A stretch of DNA of 64,000 bases from Bacteroidales bacterium (GTDB taxonomy: Bacteria > Bacteroidota > Bacteroidia > Bacteroidales > UBA932), in assembly GCA_017476575.1 (NCBI GenBank), contig JAFUZO010000047.1, forward strand, positions 16,640 through 80,639, in the 5' to 3' direction. Under the pieces are notes generated by a model, which made no database searches, was not told the origin of the DNA, and saw only the letters and a list, made by a program, of their open reading frames with translations. This document shows, one piece after another, positions 1 through 9,409 of the stretch (position 1 is its first letter; every line of letters begins with the position of its first letter). The position numbers and the translations under genes were made by a program.

Positions 1-173
1 TCGACGTTGATGATGACGTCGAAGTTGTCGGCGTTGCCGTAGGTCTTCGCCAGCTGGGTGAGGAACACGTCCTTCAGGACGCCGAGCATGACCGGCCGGT
101 CGATGCTTTTCTCTTCCTTGAAATCCTTGAATGCATCGATCAAGGTGATTTCTTTTTCTTTCTCTTTAGCCAT
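1..173 (-). CDS. nusA: Transcription termination/antitermination factor NusA, N-terminal part (runs off the window)
   Basis: NusA binds RNA polymerase and modulates pausing, termination and antitermination. Only the first 57 or so codons are in the window, starting MAKEKEKEITLIDAFKDF and continuing with the helical NusA N-terminal domain. The reading frame is open to the window edge. It lies 13 nt downstream of rimP on the same strand, the usual rimP-nusA pairing, so both probably share the rimP promoter. The C-terminal S1/KH domains are outside the window. The call rests on the N-terminal pattern plus the rimP neighbour. Confidence 0.85.
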   Translation of the reverse strand, partial: MAKEKEKEITLIDAFKDFKEEKSIDRPVMLGVLKDVFLTQLAKTYGNADNFDVIINV

Positions 174-186
174 GGGTATCGTTTTG

Positions 187-654
187 TTATTTGAAATCGA
201 TGTAGGGTGTCACGGAGTTGATTCCGGCGAGCGGATACGTTTCCTCATGCTCCACCTTCACTTTCCGCTTGCTTCCTTCGGGTTTTTCCAGGGCAGTGTA
301 CCGGAGGGTGATGGAATCTCCGGTCGCGGCCGCGAGCTCGCCAGTGAGGTGCCGTCCGCCCTTGAACTTGACGTCGACAGGGTTTCCGACCGCCTTGAGG
401 TACTGCTTGAGCACCTTGAACGGCCGGTCCAGTCCGGCGGAGGACACGGTCAGGGCATAATCCTCCTCGTCCTGGTTGAAGGCGGCATGGACGAGGGCGT
501 CGACTGCCGCGCAGTCTTCCCAGTCCACGATACCTTCCTCTTTCTCGATGATGATTTCGATGTCGTTGTCCCGGCTGACCGTCACGTCGACGATGAAGCA
601 GCCCCTTTCCTGTACTCCGGCCTCCACGGCCTCGATGATCTTAGATTTCTCCAT
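187..654 (-). CDS. rimP: Ribosome maturation factor RimP
   Basis: RimP assists maturation of the 30S subunit. The 155-aa product is about normal for the family. It has the N-terminal alpha/beta domain (DVTVSRDNDIEIIIEKEEG) and the diagnostic VSSAGLDRPFK motif near the middle, followed by the small SH3-like C-terminal domain. The start at 654 (MEKSKII) is chosen because upstream in-frame sequence is on the far side of the TATCTTTG promoter at 708-715. It is the first gene of a rimP-nusA operon. Confidence 0.93.
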   Translation of the reverse strand: MEKSKIIEAVEAGVQERGCFIVDVTVSRDNDIEIIIEKEEGIVDWEDCAAVDALVHAAFNQDEEDYALTVSSAGLDRPFKVLKQYLKAVGNPVDVKFKGGRHLTGELAAATGDSITLRYTALEKPEGSKRKVKVEHEETYPLAGINSVTPYIDFK

Positions 655-707
655 AATCCCGATAAAAAAAGATAGGGGACCGGCGTCCTCTATCTCGTTC
701 ACGGGTG

Positions 708-737
708 CAAAGATACGAAAAATAATCGAAAACCAAA
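708..737 (-). promoter_or_regulatory. Bacteroidota-type promoter for rimP-nusA
   Basis: On the minus strand TATCTTTG (708-715) matches the TAnnTTTG -7 element, and TTTG (734-737) lies 18 nt upstream, matching the -33 element. The expected transcript starts near 701, about 45 nt before rimP. The -33 element sits just beyond the stop codon of the WbqC-like gene. Confidence 0.75.
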
Positions 738-742
738 AATAA

Positions 743-1384
743 TCACAGTTTCTTGAGCCACCGGAGCGCGTCCGGACCTTCGTTAAAGAGGAGGTCCATG
801 ACGGAGAGGCCCGGGGTGAAGCCGAAGCGGCCGGCAAAGACTTGGAAATAAGGGCGGTCGAGGCCGAGGTCGGTGAGGATGGCGTCCGGGCGTTTCGGAT
901 GGAGGGTATAGCGCCAGTCGTCCGCAACGGTGGCAGGCGGCGCGAAGTCCGTGGTGGGCTGAAGGTCGCAGGCGATGCCGGTCCGCTCCAGGAAGAAGCG
1001 GATGATGGACAAGTTGAGGTCCCAGAGCGTTTCCGGATGCGCATCCAGCAAGGCGAACAGGTCGTTCCTGTAATATTCGAACCAAGCGGAGGTGAAATAG
1101 GCCGCGTCGATGGCACGTTCGGTCCGCACGACCCAGGGCGTGCTATAATCCACCTTGATCCGGGTGATTTCCAGGTTGCCGTCATGGATGACAGGAACCT
1201 GGAGCTTTTGTACGCCGTCCCCCGCCAGGATGTAGCAGCGGTTGCGGTAAGACTGTTTCTGATAGTTCTCGCAGGCTTCCAGCCAGACTGTAGACGGCAA
1301 AACCCTGTCTGGAGACAGGGTGAAATCGCGGGCGAGGAGTGCGAAGTACGCGGCCGGCGGGAAATATGCCGTCGAGAGGAGCAC
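743..1384 (-). CDS. WbqC-like family protein
   Basis: The 213-aa product resembles the WbqC-like family, found near surface-polysaccharide or lipid A genes in many Bacteroidota; no reaction is firmly established for it. Family features visible are an N-terminal STAYFPPAAYFALL segment, WLEACENYQKQSYRNRCYI, and IKVDYSTPW in the centre. The start is taken as GTG at 1382-1384, which overlaps the lpxA stop (TAGTG). No ATG is available in frame before the conserved N-terminus. The coupling to lpxA-lpxC suggests a role in envelope biogenesis, which is inference. Confidence 0.75.
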   Translation of the reverse strand: MLLSTAYFPPAAYFALLARDFTLSPDRVLPSTVWLEACENYQKQSYRNRCYILAGDGVQKLQVPVIHDGNLEITRIKVDYSTPWVVRTERAIDAAYFTSAWFEYYRNDLFALLDAHPETLWDLNLSIIRFFLERTGIACDLQPTTDFAPPATVADDWRYTLHPKRPDAILTDLGLDRPYFQVFAGRFGFTPGLSVMDLLFNEGPDALRWLKKL

Positions 1385-2181
1385 TACTTGCGTGCCTTCG
1401 GACGGGGGATGATGCCCCGTTTGGAGCCGCGGATGAACCCGATGATGGTCTCGCGTTCCTCGGTCTTCGGGAAGTTCTGTTCGATGTAGGCCAGGGCATC
1501 GCTGACATTCATGCCCTGGAAATAGAGGGTCTCGTAGATGTCCTTGATCTCGTTGATCTTCTCCTCGGAGAATCCGCGGCGGGCGAGGCCGATGCGGTTG
1601 ACACCCTCGAAGCAGATCGGTTCGCGGCCGGCCAGCACGTAGGGCGGGACATCCTTGGTGAGTTTGGAGGCGCCGCCGATCATGGCATGGCAGCCGACCT
1701 GGGTGAACTGGTGGGCCAGCGAGCCGCCGCCCAGGATGGCCCAGTCGGCGATGTCGGTCTCCCCGGCGATAGCGACCTTGGACACGAGGATGCAGTGGTT
1801 GCCCACAGTGCAGTCGTGGGCGATGTGGACATAGGACATGACGAGGGTGTCGCTGCCGATGCGGGTCACCCCCTTGCCGGAAGCCTTGGTGCCCCGGTTG
1901 ATGGTGGCGCATTCCCGGATATTGACACGGTCGCCGATCTCGACCCAGGAGACTTCGCCGTCGAATTTGAGGTCCTGCGGGATGGCGCCGACCACGGCAC
2001 CCGGGAAGACGGTGCAGTCGCGGCCCATCTTGACATAGGAGAAGATGGTCGCATTCGGCAGGATGCGGCAGCCGTCACCGATTTCCACGTTGTCGTCGAT
2101 GAAGACATAGGGCCCGACCTCGATGTTGTCGCCCAGTTTCGCGTTGGGACTGACGGTGGCGAGCGGATGGATGTTGTTCAT
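1384..2181 (-). CDS. lpxA: UDP-N-acetylglucosamine O-acyltransferase LpxA
   Basis: LpxA transfers a 3-hydroxyacyl chain from ACP to UDP-GlcNAc, the first step of lipid A synthesis, in the cytoplasm. The 265-aa protein shows the left-handed beta-helix hexapeptide pattern from residue 1 to about 190, and the QDLKFDGE and HDCTVGNHC segments typical of LpxA, with the active-site His region in AHDCTVGNHCI. A helical C-terminal domain follows. It lies 10 nt downstream of lpxC and is translationally coupled to the WbqC-like gene. Confidence 0.95.
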   Translation of the reverse strand: MNNIHPLATVSPNAKLGDNIEVGPYVFIDDNVEIGDGCRILPNATIFSYVKMGRDCTVFPGAVVGAIPQDLKFDGEVSWVEIGDRVNIRECATINRGTKASGKGVTRIGSDTLVMSYVHIAHDCTVGNHCILVSKVAIAGETDIADWAILGGGSLAHQFTQVGCHAMIGGASKLTKDVPPYVLAGREPICFEGVNRIGLARRGFSEEKINEIKDIYETLYFQGMNVSDALAYIEQNFPKTEERETIIGFIRGSKRGIIPRPKARK

Positions 2182-2191
2182 GGCTCAAGGG

Positions 2192-3103
2192 TTATTTCAG
2201 CAGCGCACGGAGAGCCTTGGCTGCCTTGGTGTTGATGGAATGCCCCGGCTTGTAAGCGGTGATGCGGGCGTTGAGATAGCCGCCGGAGAGCCTCATGTCG
2301 CCCAGCAGATCCAGGAGTTTGTGGCGACCGCACTCGTCGGAGAAGTGCAGCTGGAGGTTGTTCAAGTAGCCCTCATCGGTGATGGTGAGGTCAGACATGT
2401 TGAACAGGCGGGAGATCGTTTCAAGCTGGTCCGCCGTCACGGGATGTTCGACGATGACGATGGCGTTGTCCAGATCGCCTCCCTTGATCAGATTGTTGCG
2501 GAACAGGTACTCGATTTCATGGAAGAAGACGAAGGTCCGGCAGACGCCGATCTCGCGGGCATAGTCCACGGTCTCGTCCCAATGGGCGGACTGGATACCG
2601 AGGATCTTGGAGTTGAAATCGACCGTGATGTCGGCCGAAGGGGCGGCTGCCGGTTCGATCCGGACCCATGAACCGCTGCGGTCGTCCCGGATTTCGAGGG
2701 ACTGCGGGATGTCGATATACTTGCGCGGGACACCCTGGTCGGCGATGCCGTCCTTGAGGATGGACTGGACATAGGGAGCGGCACTGCCGTCGAGAATAGG
2801 GACCTCGATGTTGTCCAGTTCGATCAGGGCGTTGTCGATGCAGAGGCCGGTCAGGGCGGACATGATGTGCTCGATGGTCACGACCAGGGCCTCGTTATGG
2901 GAGATGGTGGTGCTCCGGGCGGTGTTGGTCACGTTCTCGGCCAGTGCCTCGATGACCGGTCGGGTCGTGAGGTCGGTGCGGCGGAATTTGATGCCGTGTC
3001 CGGCCGCGGCCGGCATGAGTTTCATGTGTGCATAAGTGCCTGTGTGCAGGCCCTTCCCTTCGAAATAATACGACTTCTTGATCGTATGCTGGTTGCTGTG
3101 CAT
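2192..3103 (-). CDS. lpxC: UDP-3-O-acyl-N-acetylglucosamine deacetylase LpxC, without the usual FabZ fusion
   Basis: LpxC is the zinc-dependent deacetylase that commits UDP-acyl-GlcNAc to lipid A synthesis. The 303-aa protein contains the metal-site segments TIEHIMSALTG and GRHKLLDLLGDM and the C-terminal KPGHSINTKAA. Many Bacteroidota carry an LpxC-FabZ fusion of about 460 aa. Here the frame stops directly after the LpxC domain and lpxA begins 10 nt later, so no FabZ domain is encoded. The gene heads an lpxC-lpxA-WbqC-like operon with its own promoter. Confidence 0.94.
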   Translation of the reverse strand: MHSNQHTIKKSYYFEGKGLHTGTYAHMKLMPAAAGHGIKFRRTDLTTRPVIEALAENVTNTARSTTISHNEALVVTIEHIMSALTGLCIDNALIELDNIEVPILDGSAAPYVQSILKDGIADQGVPRKYIDIPQSLEIRDDRSGSWVRIEPAAAPSADITVDFNSKILGIQSAHWDETVDYAREIGVCRTFVFFHEIEYLFRNNLIKGGDLDNAIVIVEHPVTADQLETISRLFNMSDLTITDEGYLNNLQLHFSDECGRHKLLDLLGDMRLSGGYLNARITAYKPGHSINTKAAKALRALLK

Positions 3104-3140
3104 GCGCAGTCTTATCTTTGTTCAACTTCCTAAAAGTCTG

Positions 3141-3171
3141 CAAAGATAAGCAAAATAATATGGATTTCAAA
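3141..3171 (-). promoter_or_regulatory. Bacteroidota-type promoter for lpxC
   Basis: Minus-strand TATCTTTG at 3141-3148 is preceded by TTTG at 3168-3171 with a 19-nt spacer. This matches the phylum consensus. It gives a leader of roughly 30 nt to the lpxC start at 3103. Confidence 0.75.
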
Positions 3172-3175
3172 AAGG

Positions 3176-4165
3176 CTACTCCTTGGCGGCCTGCCGGAAC
3201 AGGGCGTAGGCCTTCATGTACTGCTTGACGTCGATGGCCGGGGATCCGAGGAGGGTCTGCCCGCCCTTGCGGATGTTGCCGATGACCCCGGCCTGGGCCC
3301 CGATGGTCGTCCCGTCGGCGATGGTGATGTGTCCGACGATGCCGACCTGCCCGGCCAGGATGCAGTTCTTCCCGATCTTGGCGGAACCGGCGATGCCGCA
3401 CTGGGCGGCCATGACGGTGTTGTCCCCGATCTCCACGTTGTGGGCGATCTGGCAGAGGTTGTCGATTTTCACGCCGTTGCCGATGATGGTGGATTCCATC
3501 TCGGCCCGGTCGACGGTCGTATTGGCGCCGATCTCGACATTGTTGCCGATGATGACGTTTCCCAGGTGTTCGATCTTCTCCCAGGTGCCGTCCGGCTGCG
3601 GGACGTTGCCGAAGCCGTCGGATCCGATGACGACCCCGCTGTGGAGGATGACGTTGTCTCCGATAACCATGCCCGGATAGATATGGACGCCGGGATAGAA
3701 GATGCAGTTCCTGCCGATGGTGCAGTCGTCCCCGATGTAGACATGCTCATGGATGATGGTGTTGTCTCCGACCGTCGTGTGGTGGCCGACAAAGGAGAAG
3801 GCGCCGACATAGACGCGCCGACCGAATTTCGTGGTCAGGAACCAGCGGGCATGGAGGCTGCGGTGGCGGCGGGCTTTCTTCTTCTTTTCCGATACGTATT
3901 TCAGCAGGTCCGCGATCGCCTTGTAGGCATTGTCCACCCGTACCAGGGCCGGCGCCACGGCCTCTTTCGGCTGGAAATCCTTCCCCACCAGGAGGATGGA
4001 TGCCTTGCAGGTATAGACATAGGGTTCGTATTTCGGGTTGGCGAAGAAGCAGAGCGTGCCCGGTTTTCCGTGTTCGATCTTGGCGAATTTGGTCGCCTTG
4101 GCGTTCTCGTCACCCTCCACGGTGCCTCTGAGGATCTGGGCGAGTTGTTTGGCGGTGAATTCCAT
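3176..4165 (-). CDS. lpxD: UDP-3-O-acylglucosamine N-acyltransferase LpxD
   Basis: LpxD adds the second acyl chain in lipid A assembly. The product of about 329 aa has an N-terminal uridine-binding domain ([12 protein letters not shown], then [11 protein letters not shown]), followed by a long left-handed beta-helix of hexapeptide repeats. The helix includes [15 protein letters not shown] and [10 protein letters not shown], with the catalytic His in QIAHN. The start at 4165 (MEFTAKQ) fits the family better than upstream in-frame Met codons, which would overlap gltX. The gene lies 16 nt after gltX, so it may be transcribed with it. Confidence 0.94.
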   Translation of the reverse strand: MEFTAKQLAQILRGTVEGDENAKATKFAKIEHGKPGTLCFFANPKYEPYVYTCKASILLVGKDFQPKEAVAPALVRVDNAYKAIADLLKYVSEKKKKARRHRSLHARWFLTTKFGRRVYVGAFSFVGHHTTVGDNTIIHEHVYIGDDCTIGRNCIFYPGVHIYPGMVIGDNVILHSGVVIGSDGFGNVPQPDGTWEKIEHLGNVIIGNNVEIGANTTVDRAEMESTIIGNGVKIDNLCQIAHNVEIGDNTVMAAQCGIAGSAKIGKNCILAGQVGIVGHITIADGTTIGAQAGVIGNIRKGGQTLLGSPAIDVKQYMKAYALFRQAAKE

Positions 4166-4181
4166 TCTTGCAGACTGATTT

Positions 4182-5852
4182 TTAGATACGGCCGAGACGT
4201 TCCGCAGCATAGGTCATGCGGCGGGCGGACTCCCGGCGGCCGATGAGGGAGATGATGGCGGCGATGCCGAGGCCGGAGGCGGACCCGGTGAGGGCGAGGC
4301 GGAGGCTGTTCATCACCTTGCCCATCGGGTATTCCCGCATGCGGATATAATCTTCGAGGACCTTCTCCAGAACCGGGACCTCCAGCGTGCCGCGGTAGAC
4401 GTCGAGGTCGTCGAAGCCGAATTCGGCGCCGGTGATGTACTGGCATACTTCGAAGGTGTATTCGTAATGTTCCGGCTTCCAGAACTTCTCGACATCTTTC
4501 GGGTTGAATTCCGCCGGTGCCTGGAAAAGGTAGGGGGCGGCTGTCCACAGGTCGGCCACGAAGGTGGCGCGGTCCTTCACGGTGTCGACGACGCGGCCGA
4601 CATACTGCTCCGTGAAGATATGGTCCTTGAAATCATGTCCTTCCGGGCTCAGTCCGGCACCGGCCACAAGGGCGCAGGCCGGACAGTCCACAACCTTGAT
4701 ATCATGCTGCTCCAGGACAGGGATGAAGAGTCGGACCAGTTCGTCGGTGGATTTGCGGCGGAGGTATTCCTTGTTGTACCACTTGGCCTTGTCGGCGTTG
4801 AAGCGGGCACCGGACTTGATGACGCGCTCCAGCGAGAATACCGGGACGAGTTCGTCGAGGGTGTAGAGCTCCGTGTCATCGCCCGGGTTCCAGCCCAGGA
4901 AGGCGAGCATGTTGATGAAGGCTTCGGGGAAATAGCCGTCTTCGCGGTAGCCGCGGGAGACCTCGCCCTCGGCGTTGACCCACTGCAACGGGAACACGGG
5001 GAAGCCCAGCCGGTCGCCGTCACGTTTGGAGAGCTTGCCCTTGCCGTCCGGCTTGAGCAGGAGGGACAGGTGGGCGAAACGCGGCATGGTGTCCGTCCAG
5101 CCGAAGGCCTCATACAGGAGGTAGTGCAGCGGCAGGGAAGGTAGCCATTCTTCGCCGCGGATGACCTCGGAAATCTCCATCAGGTGGTCGTCCACGATGT
5201 TCGCGAGGTGGTAGGTCGGGAGTTCGTCGGCCCGCTTCCAGAGGACCTTGTCGTCGAGGGTGTCGGTATTGACTTCGATGGGGCCTCGGATCAGGTCGTC
5301 CATCTTCACGACCCGGTTCTCGGGCATCTTGAAGCGGATGGTCCAGTCGGCCGTGCTCTCCAGGAGGTGCTCCACCTCGTCGGCGGGAAGGGTCAGGGAG
5401 TTGCGGAGTCCTTTCCGGGTGGCGGCATTGTAGATGAAGGTCTGCTTTGCGGCTTCGGCGGCTCTCCGGCATCCGGCCAGTTCCTCGGCGGTGTCGAACG
5501 CATAGTAGGCCCATCCGGCCTTGACCAGCTGTTCAGCGTACTGCCGGTAGATGGGACGGCGCTGGCTCTGGCGGTACGGAGCATGCGGATGCCGGGCGGA
5601 AGGGGTCTCGACCACCTTGCCGTCGGTATCGATGCCCTCGTCCGGGATGATGCCGCACCAGGAAAGGGCCTCGATGATGTACTGTTCGGCGCCCGGGACG
5701 AACCGGTGCGAGTCGGTATCCTCGATGCGGATGATGAAATCGCCCCCATGCTGCTTGGCATAGAGATAGTTATACAGGGCCGTCCGGACCCCGCCCATGT
5801 GGAGCGGACCGGTCGGAGACGGTGCGAATCTGACGCGGGTTCTTCTTTCCAT
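4182..5852 (-). CDS. gltX: Glutamate--tRNA ligase
   Basis: This class I synthetase charges tRNA-Glu. The 556-aa protein starts [21 protein letters not shown], carrying the HIGH-type ATP motif (HMGG), and has the KMSKS-type motif as KLSKRDG near the middle. The helical anticodon-binding half follows and is somewhat long. The start is the only Met before the conserved APSPTGP segment. TATCTTTG at 5878-5885 supplies a promoter immediately upstream, separating it from the dcw cluster, which ends with ftsZ. Confidence 0.96.
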   Translation of the reverse strand: MERRTRVRFAPSPTGPLHMGGVRTALYNYLYAKQHGGDFIIRIEDTDSHRFVPGAEQYIIEALSWCGIIPDEGIDTDGKVVETPSARHPHAPYRQSQRRPIYRQYAEQLVKAGWAYYAFDTAEELAGCRRAAEAAKQTFIYNAATRKGLRNSLTLPADEVEHLLESTADWTIRFKMPENRVVKMDDLIRGPIEVNTDTLDDKVLWKRADELPTYHLANIVDDHLMEISEVIRGEEWLPSLPLHYLLYEAFGWTDTMPRFAHLSLLLKPDGKGKLSKRDGDRLGFPVFPLQWVNAEGEVSRGYREDGYFPEAFINMLAFLGWNPGDDTELYTLDELVPVFSLERVIKSGARFNADKAKWYNKEYLRRKSTDELVRLFIPVLEQHDIKVVDCPACALVAGAGLSPEGHDFKDHIFTEQYVGRVVDTVKDRATFVADLWTAAPYLFQAPAEFNPKDVEKFWKPEHYEYTFEVCQYITGAEFGFDDLDVYRGTLEVPVLEKVLEDYIRMREYPMGKVMNSLRLALTGSASGLGIAAIISLIGRRESARRMTYAAERLGRI

Positions 5853-5877
5853 GTCGCTTCAATCGTGTTGTTTGCCG

Positions 5878-5885
5878 CAAAGATA
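5878..5885 (-). promoter_or_regulatory. -7 element of a promoter for gltX-lpxD
   Basis: TATCTTTG on the minus strand matches TAnnTTTG. It lies 26 nt upstream of the gltX start in the 70-nt gap after ftsZ. A clear -33 element is not seen. Confidence 0.6.
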
Positions 5886-5922
5886 CGGATTTTTCAGTGG
5901 ATTCCGTTCATCGGCGCCGGAA

Positions 5923-7164
5923 TCAGTGCCGCCGGCGGATGGCGGGAGTGCTTTCGAGTTCGCTGAGACTTTGGCCGGGCTCGACACAGAGGCAGGGGCG
6001 GGTGTCGGCCGTGAAGTTGAAACGGCGCGTGCTGTCGGCGGTGTTGAAGCCTGCCTTGGTCAGGGGCGTGACGTCCGGCAGGCGGACTTCCCGGCCCTGG
6101 GCCCCGGAGGACCAGTCATACCCTTCATCGATGATGATGATATTGCCGAGATTGACATCGGTGATGTCTCCGAGCTTGCCCATGTCGAACCCCGTGACGA
6201 TGGCCGTGATCTTGACCTCGTCGCCGATCTCGGGGTCGTCGTCCCAGATGAGGCCCTTCTTGAAACGGTTGGCGTTGCCGGTGTACTGGCTGATCATCTC
6301 GTCGATCTTGGCGAGGTCGGACATCTTGATGCCGCGCTCGTTGTTGCCGGAGGTGATGTTGATGAGGACGTTCTTGGCGGTCTTGAGGTCGAAGTCGTTC
6401 AGCAGCGGCGACTCGAAGGCACCCCGGACGGCCTCCTCCAGGCGGTTGTTTCCGGTTCCGGTCCCGCTGCCCATCAGGGCCATGCCGCTGTCGCGCATCA
6501 TCTTGCATACGTCGCGGAAGTCGACATTGATATAGCCCGGCTTCTTGATGACCTCGATGATGCCCCGGACGGCGGTGGCGAGGACCTCATCGGCCTTCGG
6601 GAAGGCTTCCTGCACGAGGGTATCGCCGAAAAACTCATAGAGTTTCTCGTTGTTGATGATCAGGAGGCTGTCTACGTTCTTCTCCAGTTCGCGGATGCCG
6701 TCGATGGCCTTGGACTGCGATTCATTGCCCTCGTTCTTGAATGGGAGGGTGACGACGGCCACCGTGAGGATGTTCCGTTCCTTGGCCATCTTGGCGATGA
6801 CCGGCGAAGCACCCGTTCCGGTGCCCCCACCCATGCCGGCGGTGATGAACAGCATTTCCGTCCCGTTGTCCAGCACTTTCCCGGCAATCTCGTCCTGGGA
6901 TTCCAAGGCGGCGTTGCGGCCCTCGATGGGGTCGGTACCGGCGCCGAGGCCTTTGCCCATCTGGATCTTGATGGGGACAGGGCTCTTGTAGAGCGCCTGG
7001 GAGTCGGTGTTGCAGACGATGAAACTGCACCCCTCGATCTTCTGGTTATACATATAAGATACGGCATTGCAGCCTCCGCCGCCCACGCCGATGACCTTGA
7101 TCATGGAGTTCTCCGGAATCCAGTCCGAAGGCATGATATTCTTGTCTACGTCAAATTCCATCAT
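5923..7164 (-). CDS. ftsZ: Cell division GTPase FtsZ
   Basis: FtsZ polymerises into the Z ring. The product of about 413 aa has the N-terminal nucleotide-binding start IKVIGVGGGGCNAV, the tubulin signature GGGTGTGASPVIAK around residues 115-125, and the T7-loop region. The C-terminal linker is short and ends in a peptide resembling the FtsA-binding tail (STPAIRRR). The ATG at 7162-7164 is preferred, 5 nt after the ftsA stop; a TTG that would overlap ftsA is possible. It is the last gene of the dcw cluster. Confidence 0.97.
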   Translation of the reverse strand: MMEFDVDKNIMPSDWIPENSMIKVIGVGGGGCNAVSYMYNQKIEGCSFIVCNTDSQALYKSPVPIKIQMGKGLGAGTDPIEGRNAALESQDEIAGKVLDNGTEMLFITAGMGGGTGTGASPVIAKMAKERNILTVAVVTLPFKNEGNESQSKAIDGIRELEKNVDSLLIINNEKLYEFFGDTLVQEAFPKADEVLATAVRGIIEVIKKPGYINVDFRDVCKMMRDSGMALMGSGTGTGNNRLEEAVRGAFESPLLNDFDLKTAKNVLINITSGNNERGIKMSDLAKIDEMISQYTGNANRFKKGLIWDDDPEIGDEVKITAIVTGFDMGKLGDITDVNLGNIIIIDEGYDWSSGAQGREVRLPDVTPLTKAGFNTADSTRRFNFTADTRPCLCVEPGQSLSELESTPAIRRRH

Positions 7165-7169
7165 GGCTC

Positions 7170-8624
7170 TCAATTGTTATAATCGTCATAGATATCGATG
7201 ATCTTCTCCTTGGCCCCGTCCTTGAGCTTGGTCCAGAAGATGCGCAGTCCGCTGTTCTTGCGGGGCTTGCGCTCCTTCACGGGCTCGACGGCCGGACCGA
7301 ACTCTTCGGGAGCGAGGAGTTCGCCGGTCGTGCCACTCTCCAGCGCTTCCTCCGGCATCTGGAACGGAGTCTCCCCGGGGTCGACGGGTTCTTCGGCGGC
7401 GGGTTCCGGGATGTCCACGAAGGGCGTCAAAGGCACCTCGGGCTTGGTGACGCAGTCCGGCATCCGGTCATCCTTGGCCGCAAGGACCATGCCGATGGCG
7501 GAGGTGGCGGAAGGATTGTAGACGCCGGTACCCACGGAAGTGGAGAACAGGTGGCGCGGGAAGCCGGTCCGGACCTCGTAGCCGGACATCTCTTTGACGA
7601 GGCCTGCGAGGTTGACGAGGTTGGCCCCCCCGCCGGTCAGGACGATACCTCCCCGGAGGTTGTTCTGCAGGCCGCTTTCCTGGATATACCACAAGACGGC
7701 TTCGATGATTTCCCGGCAGCGGCTGTCGATGACCTCGGAGAGGAATTTCACGCTCACCTCGTGGTTGTTGTCTCCTTCATAGATGTGGAGCACTTTCTCG
7801 CTCAAAGAAGCGAGTTTGCCCGGCAGGCAGGCACCGAAGCGGAGCTTGACTTTCTCGGACATCTCCTCCGAGATGGAGCATTCGGTGCGGATGTCGTTCG
7901 TGATGGTCCGCCCCCCGAACGGGATGGCTGCGTAGTAGCGCATGATACCCCGGTGGTAGATGGATACGGAGGTCACCCCGGCACCGATGTCCATGAGGGC
8001 GACCCCGTTGTAGCGGTCCTCGTTGGAGAGGACGGTCTTGGCGACCACGTCGGGGAGGAAATACTTCTTGGCGATGGCGATGCCCATGCTGTTGAAGACT
8101 TTGTCCACGGCGGTGGTGGCGCGGCGGCTGCCGATGAAGACCTTGAAATTGCCCTCCAGGGTCTCGCTGAGGGTGCCGACCACGTCGCTTTCCACAAGCT
8201 GGATCTGGTCGTCGATGGAGAACGACTGGGCGACAGTGCCGTACATGATCTGGCTGGCGGGGTCGTCAAGCGGATACTGTTCCAAGGCCATGGATTTGAG
8301 GCTTTCGACCTCCTCTTCGGAAATATATTCATCCGGGTTGGTCCGGATAATCTTTCCGGTGGCCGTGACCTGCTGCACATCGTTGCGCGGCATGCCGATG
8401 ACGACCTGCATGATCTTGATCATCAGTTCCTCTTCCGCTTCCCGGACGGCCGCTTTCAGGGGGAGGGTCGCTTTCATCGGGTTGGCCACCACGCTCGTGC
8501 GGATGCCATCGGAGGGTGTTTCCTTATAATAGACAATCTGGACGTCGTTGCCTTTGACGCGGGCGACACAGAGCCCGAATTTCGCGGTTCCCAGGTCGAT
8601 GGATGCAATGTATCTCTCTTCCAT
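7170..8624 (-). CDS. ftsA: Cell division protein FtsA
   Basis: FtsA is the actin-like protein that tethers FtsZ to the membrane. The product of about 484 aa begins MEERYIASIDLGTAKFGL, with phosphate-1 of the actin fold. It continues with the SHS2 (1C) insertion, VALMDIGAGVTSVSIY (phosphate-2) and GGIVLTGGGANLVNL (adenosine motif). A proline- and glutamate-rich linker of about 80 residues leads to a C-terminal amphipathic stretch (IFWTKLKDGAKEKIIDIYDD) that could be the membrane-targeting helix. The start at 8624 is set by the conserved N-terminus. Confidence 0.95.
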   Translation of the reverse strand: MEERYIASIDLGTAKFGLCVARVKGNDVQIVYYKETPSDGIRTSVVANPMKATLPLKAAVREAEEELMIKIMQVVIGMPRNDVQQVTATGKIIRTNPDEYISEEEVESLKSMALEQYPLDDPASQIMYGTVAQSFSIDDQIQLVESDVVGTLSETLEGNFKVFIGSRRATTAVDKVFNSMGIAIAKKYFLPDVVAKTVLSNEDRYNGVALMDIGAGVTSVSIYHRGIMRYYAAIPFGGRTITNDIRTECSISEEMSEKVKLRFGACLPGKLASLSEKVLHIYEGDNNHEVSVKFLSEVIDSRCREIIEAVLWYIQESGLQNNLRGGIVLTGGGANLVNLAGLVKEMSGYEVRTGFPRHLFSTSVGTGVYNPSATSAIGMVLAAKDDRMPDCVTKPEVPLTPFVDIPEPAAEEPVDPGETPFQMPEEALESGTTGELLAPEEFGPAVEPVKERKPRKNSGLRIFWTKLKDGAKEKIIDIYDDYNN

Positions 8625-8632
8625 ATATGATA

Positions 8633-9409
8633 TTATTTTTTTCTGCATACAATCTGGCCGTCGTACCGGACGTCGACGGTGGTGTAGCCCTCCGCTTCGG
8701 GGGCGATGGTATCGTAGTAGCGCCGGATGCGCCCGAACTTGGCGGCGATGCCGGCCGCTCTACCGAAAAGGAAGCGTTCGCTCCCTTCACGGGGAATGAG
8801 CATGAGGTCGCCGCCGGGCAGGACGGTAATCTGGCTGATGTTGTCGGCCCATACCTTGCTGTCCTGCATGTATCGCATGAGGCCGACGATGGAACGGATC
8901 CAGGCCGCTTCTTCCTTCGTACCGGGCTCGCCCTTGAATCCTTTGTCTACATTCACAGGGACGGCTCCGTCCACGACCGGGACCCGGCTGGTATGGCGGG
9001 ACTGGAGGGGGAACAGGAAGCCGTTCCGGTCGGCATAGAAGCCGACATTGCCTTTCTGGAAACGGACTACCGGCTCACGCTGGGTGACACTGATGTGGAT
9101 ATAGCCGTCGTCCGTCAGCCACGCCTGGCTCTTGAGGACGGCGCTCTTGCCATCCATGATGGTCTCGATGCGCCTCAGGTCCACACTGTCGAGCCGGAGC
9201 CCCACGTAGGTGCCGTAATCTGCCATCCAGGCGACGATATCCTCCTCGACGACGAACCGCCGTTCAGTGCTGTCGGCGACGACAGCCTTGACACCCTGGC
9301 AGGTGACGGCCCGGCGGCTCCCGGCAGCGGCGCGGTCGGCCAGGAACCAGAGCGCGGCAAAGGCGGCGAGGGTGACGCCCGAGAGGATATATCGGACCAA
9401 TGGTTTCAC
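8633..9409 (-). CDS. ftsQ: Cell division protein FtsQ (DivIB)
   Basis: This is the bitopic septal protein that recruits FtsL and FtsB and thereby the septal synthase. The 258-aa protein has a short cytoplasmic tail, one membrane segment (about residues 7-27), a POTRA-like region (LDSVDLRRIETIM, then SQAWLTDDGYIHISVTQREP) and a beta domain. It starts with GTG, which overlaps the murC stop as GTGA, indicating translational coupling. Sequence conservation is low, as is usual for this family; position between murC and ftsA supports the call. Confidence 0.88.
   Translation of the reverse strand: MKPLVRYILSGVTLAAFAALWFLADRAAAGSRRAVTCQGVKAVVADSTERRFVVEEDIVAWMADYGTYVGLRLDSVDLRRIETIMDGKSAVLKSQAWLTDDGYIHISVTQREPVVRFQKGNVGFYADRNGFLFPLQSRHTSRVPVVDGAVPVNVDKGFKGEPGTKEEAAWIRSIVGLMRYMQDSKVWADNISQITVLPGGDLMLIPREGSERFLFGRAAGIAAKFGRIRRYYDTIAPEAEGYTTVDVRYDGQIVCRKK

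Noticed and set aside
3111..3118. Plus-strand TATCTTTG
   Set aside because: It matches a -7 element but points into the 3' end of antisense lpxD with no plus-strand gene downstream. Likely chance.
4313..4495. Small Ser/Arg-rich frames throughout the GC-rich genes
   Set aside because: Many frames rich in Ser, Arg, Pro or Thr occur inside conserved genes in alternative frames; all are translation shadows.
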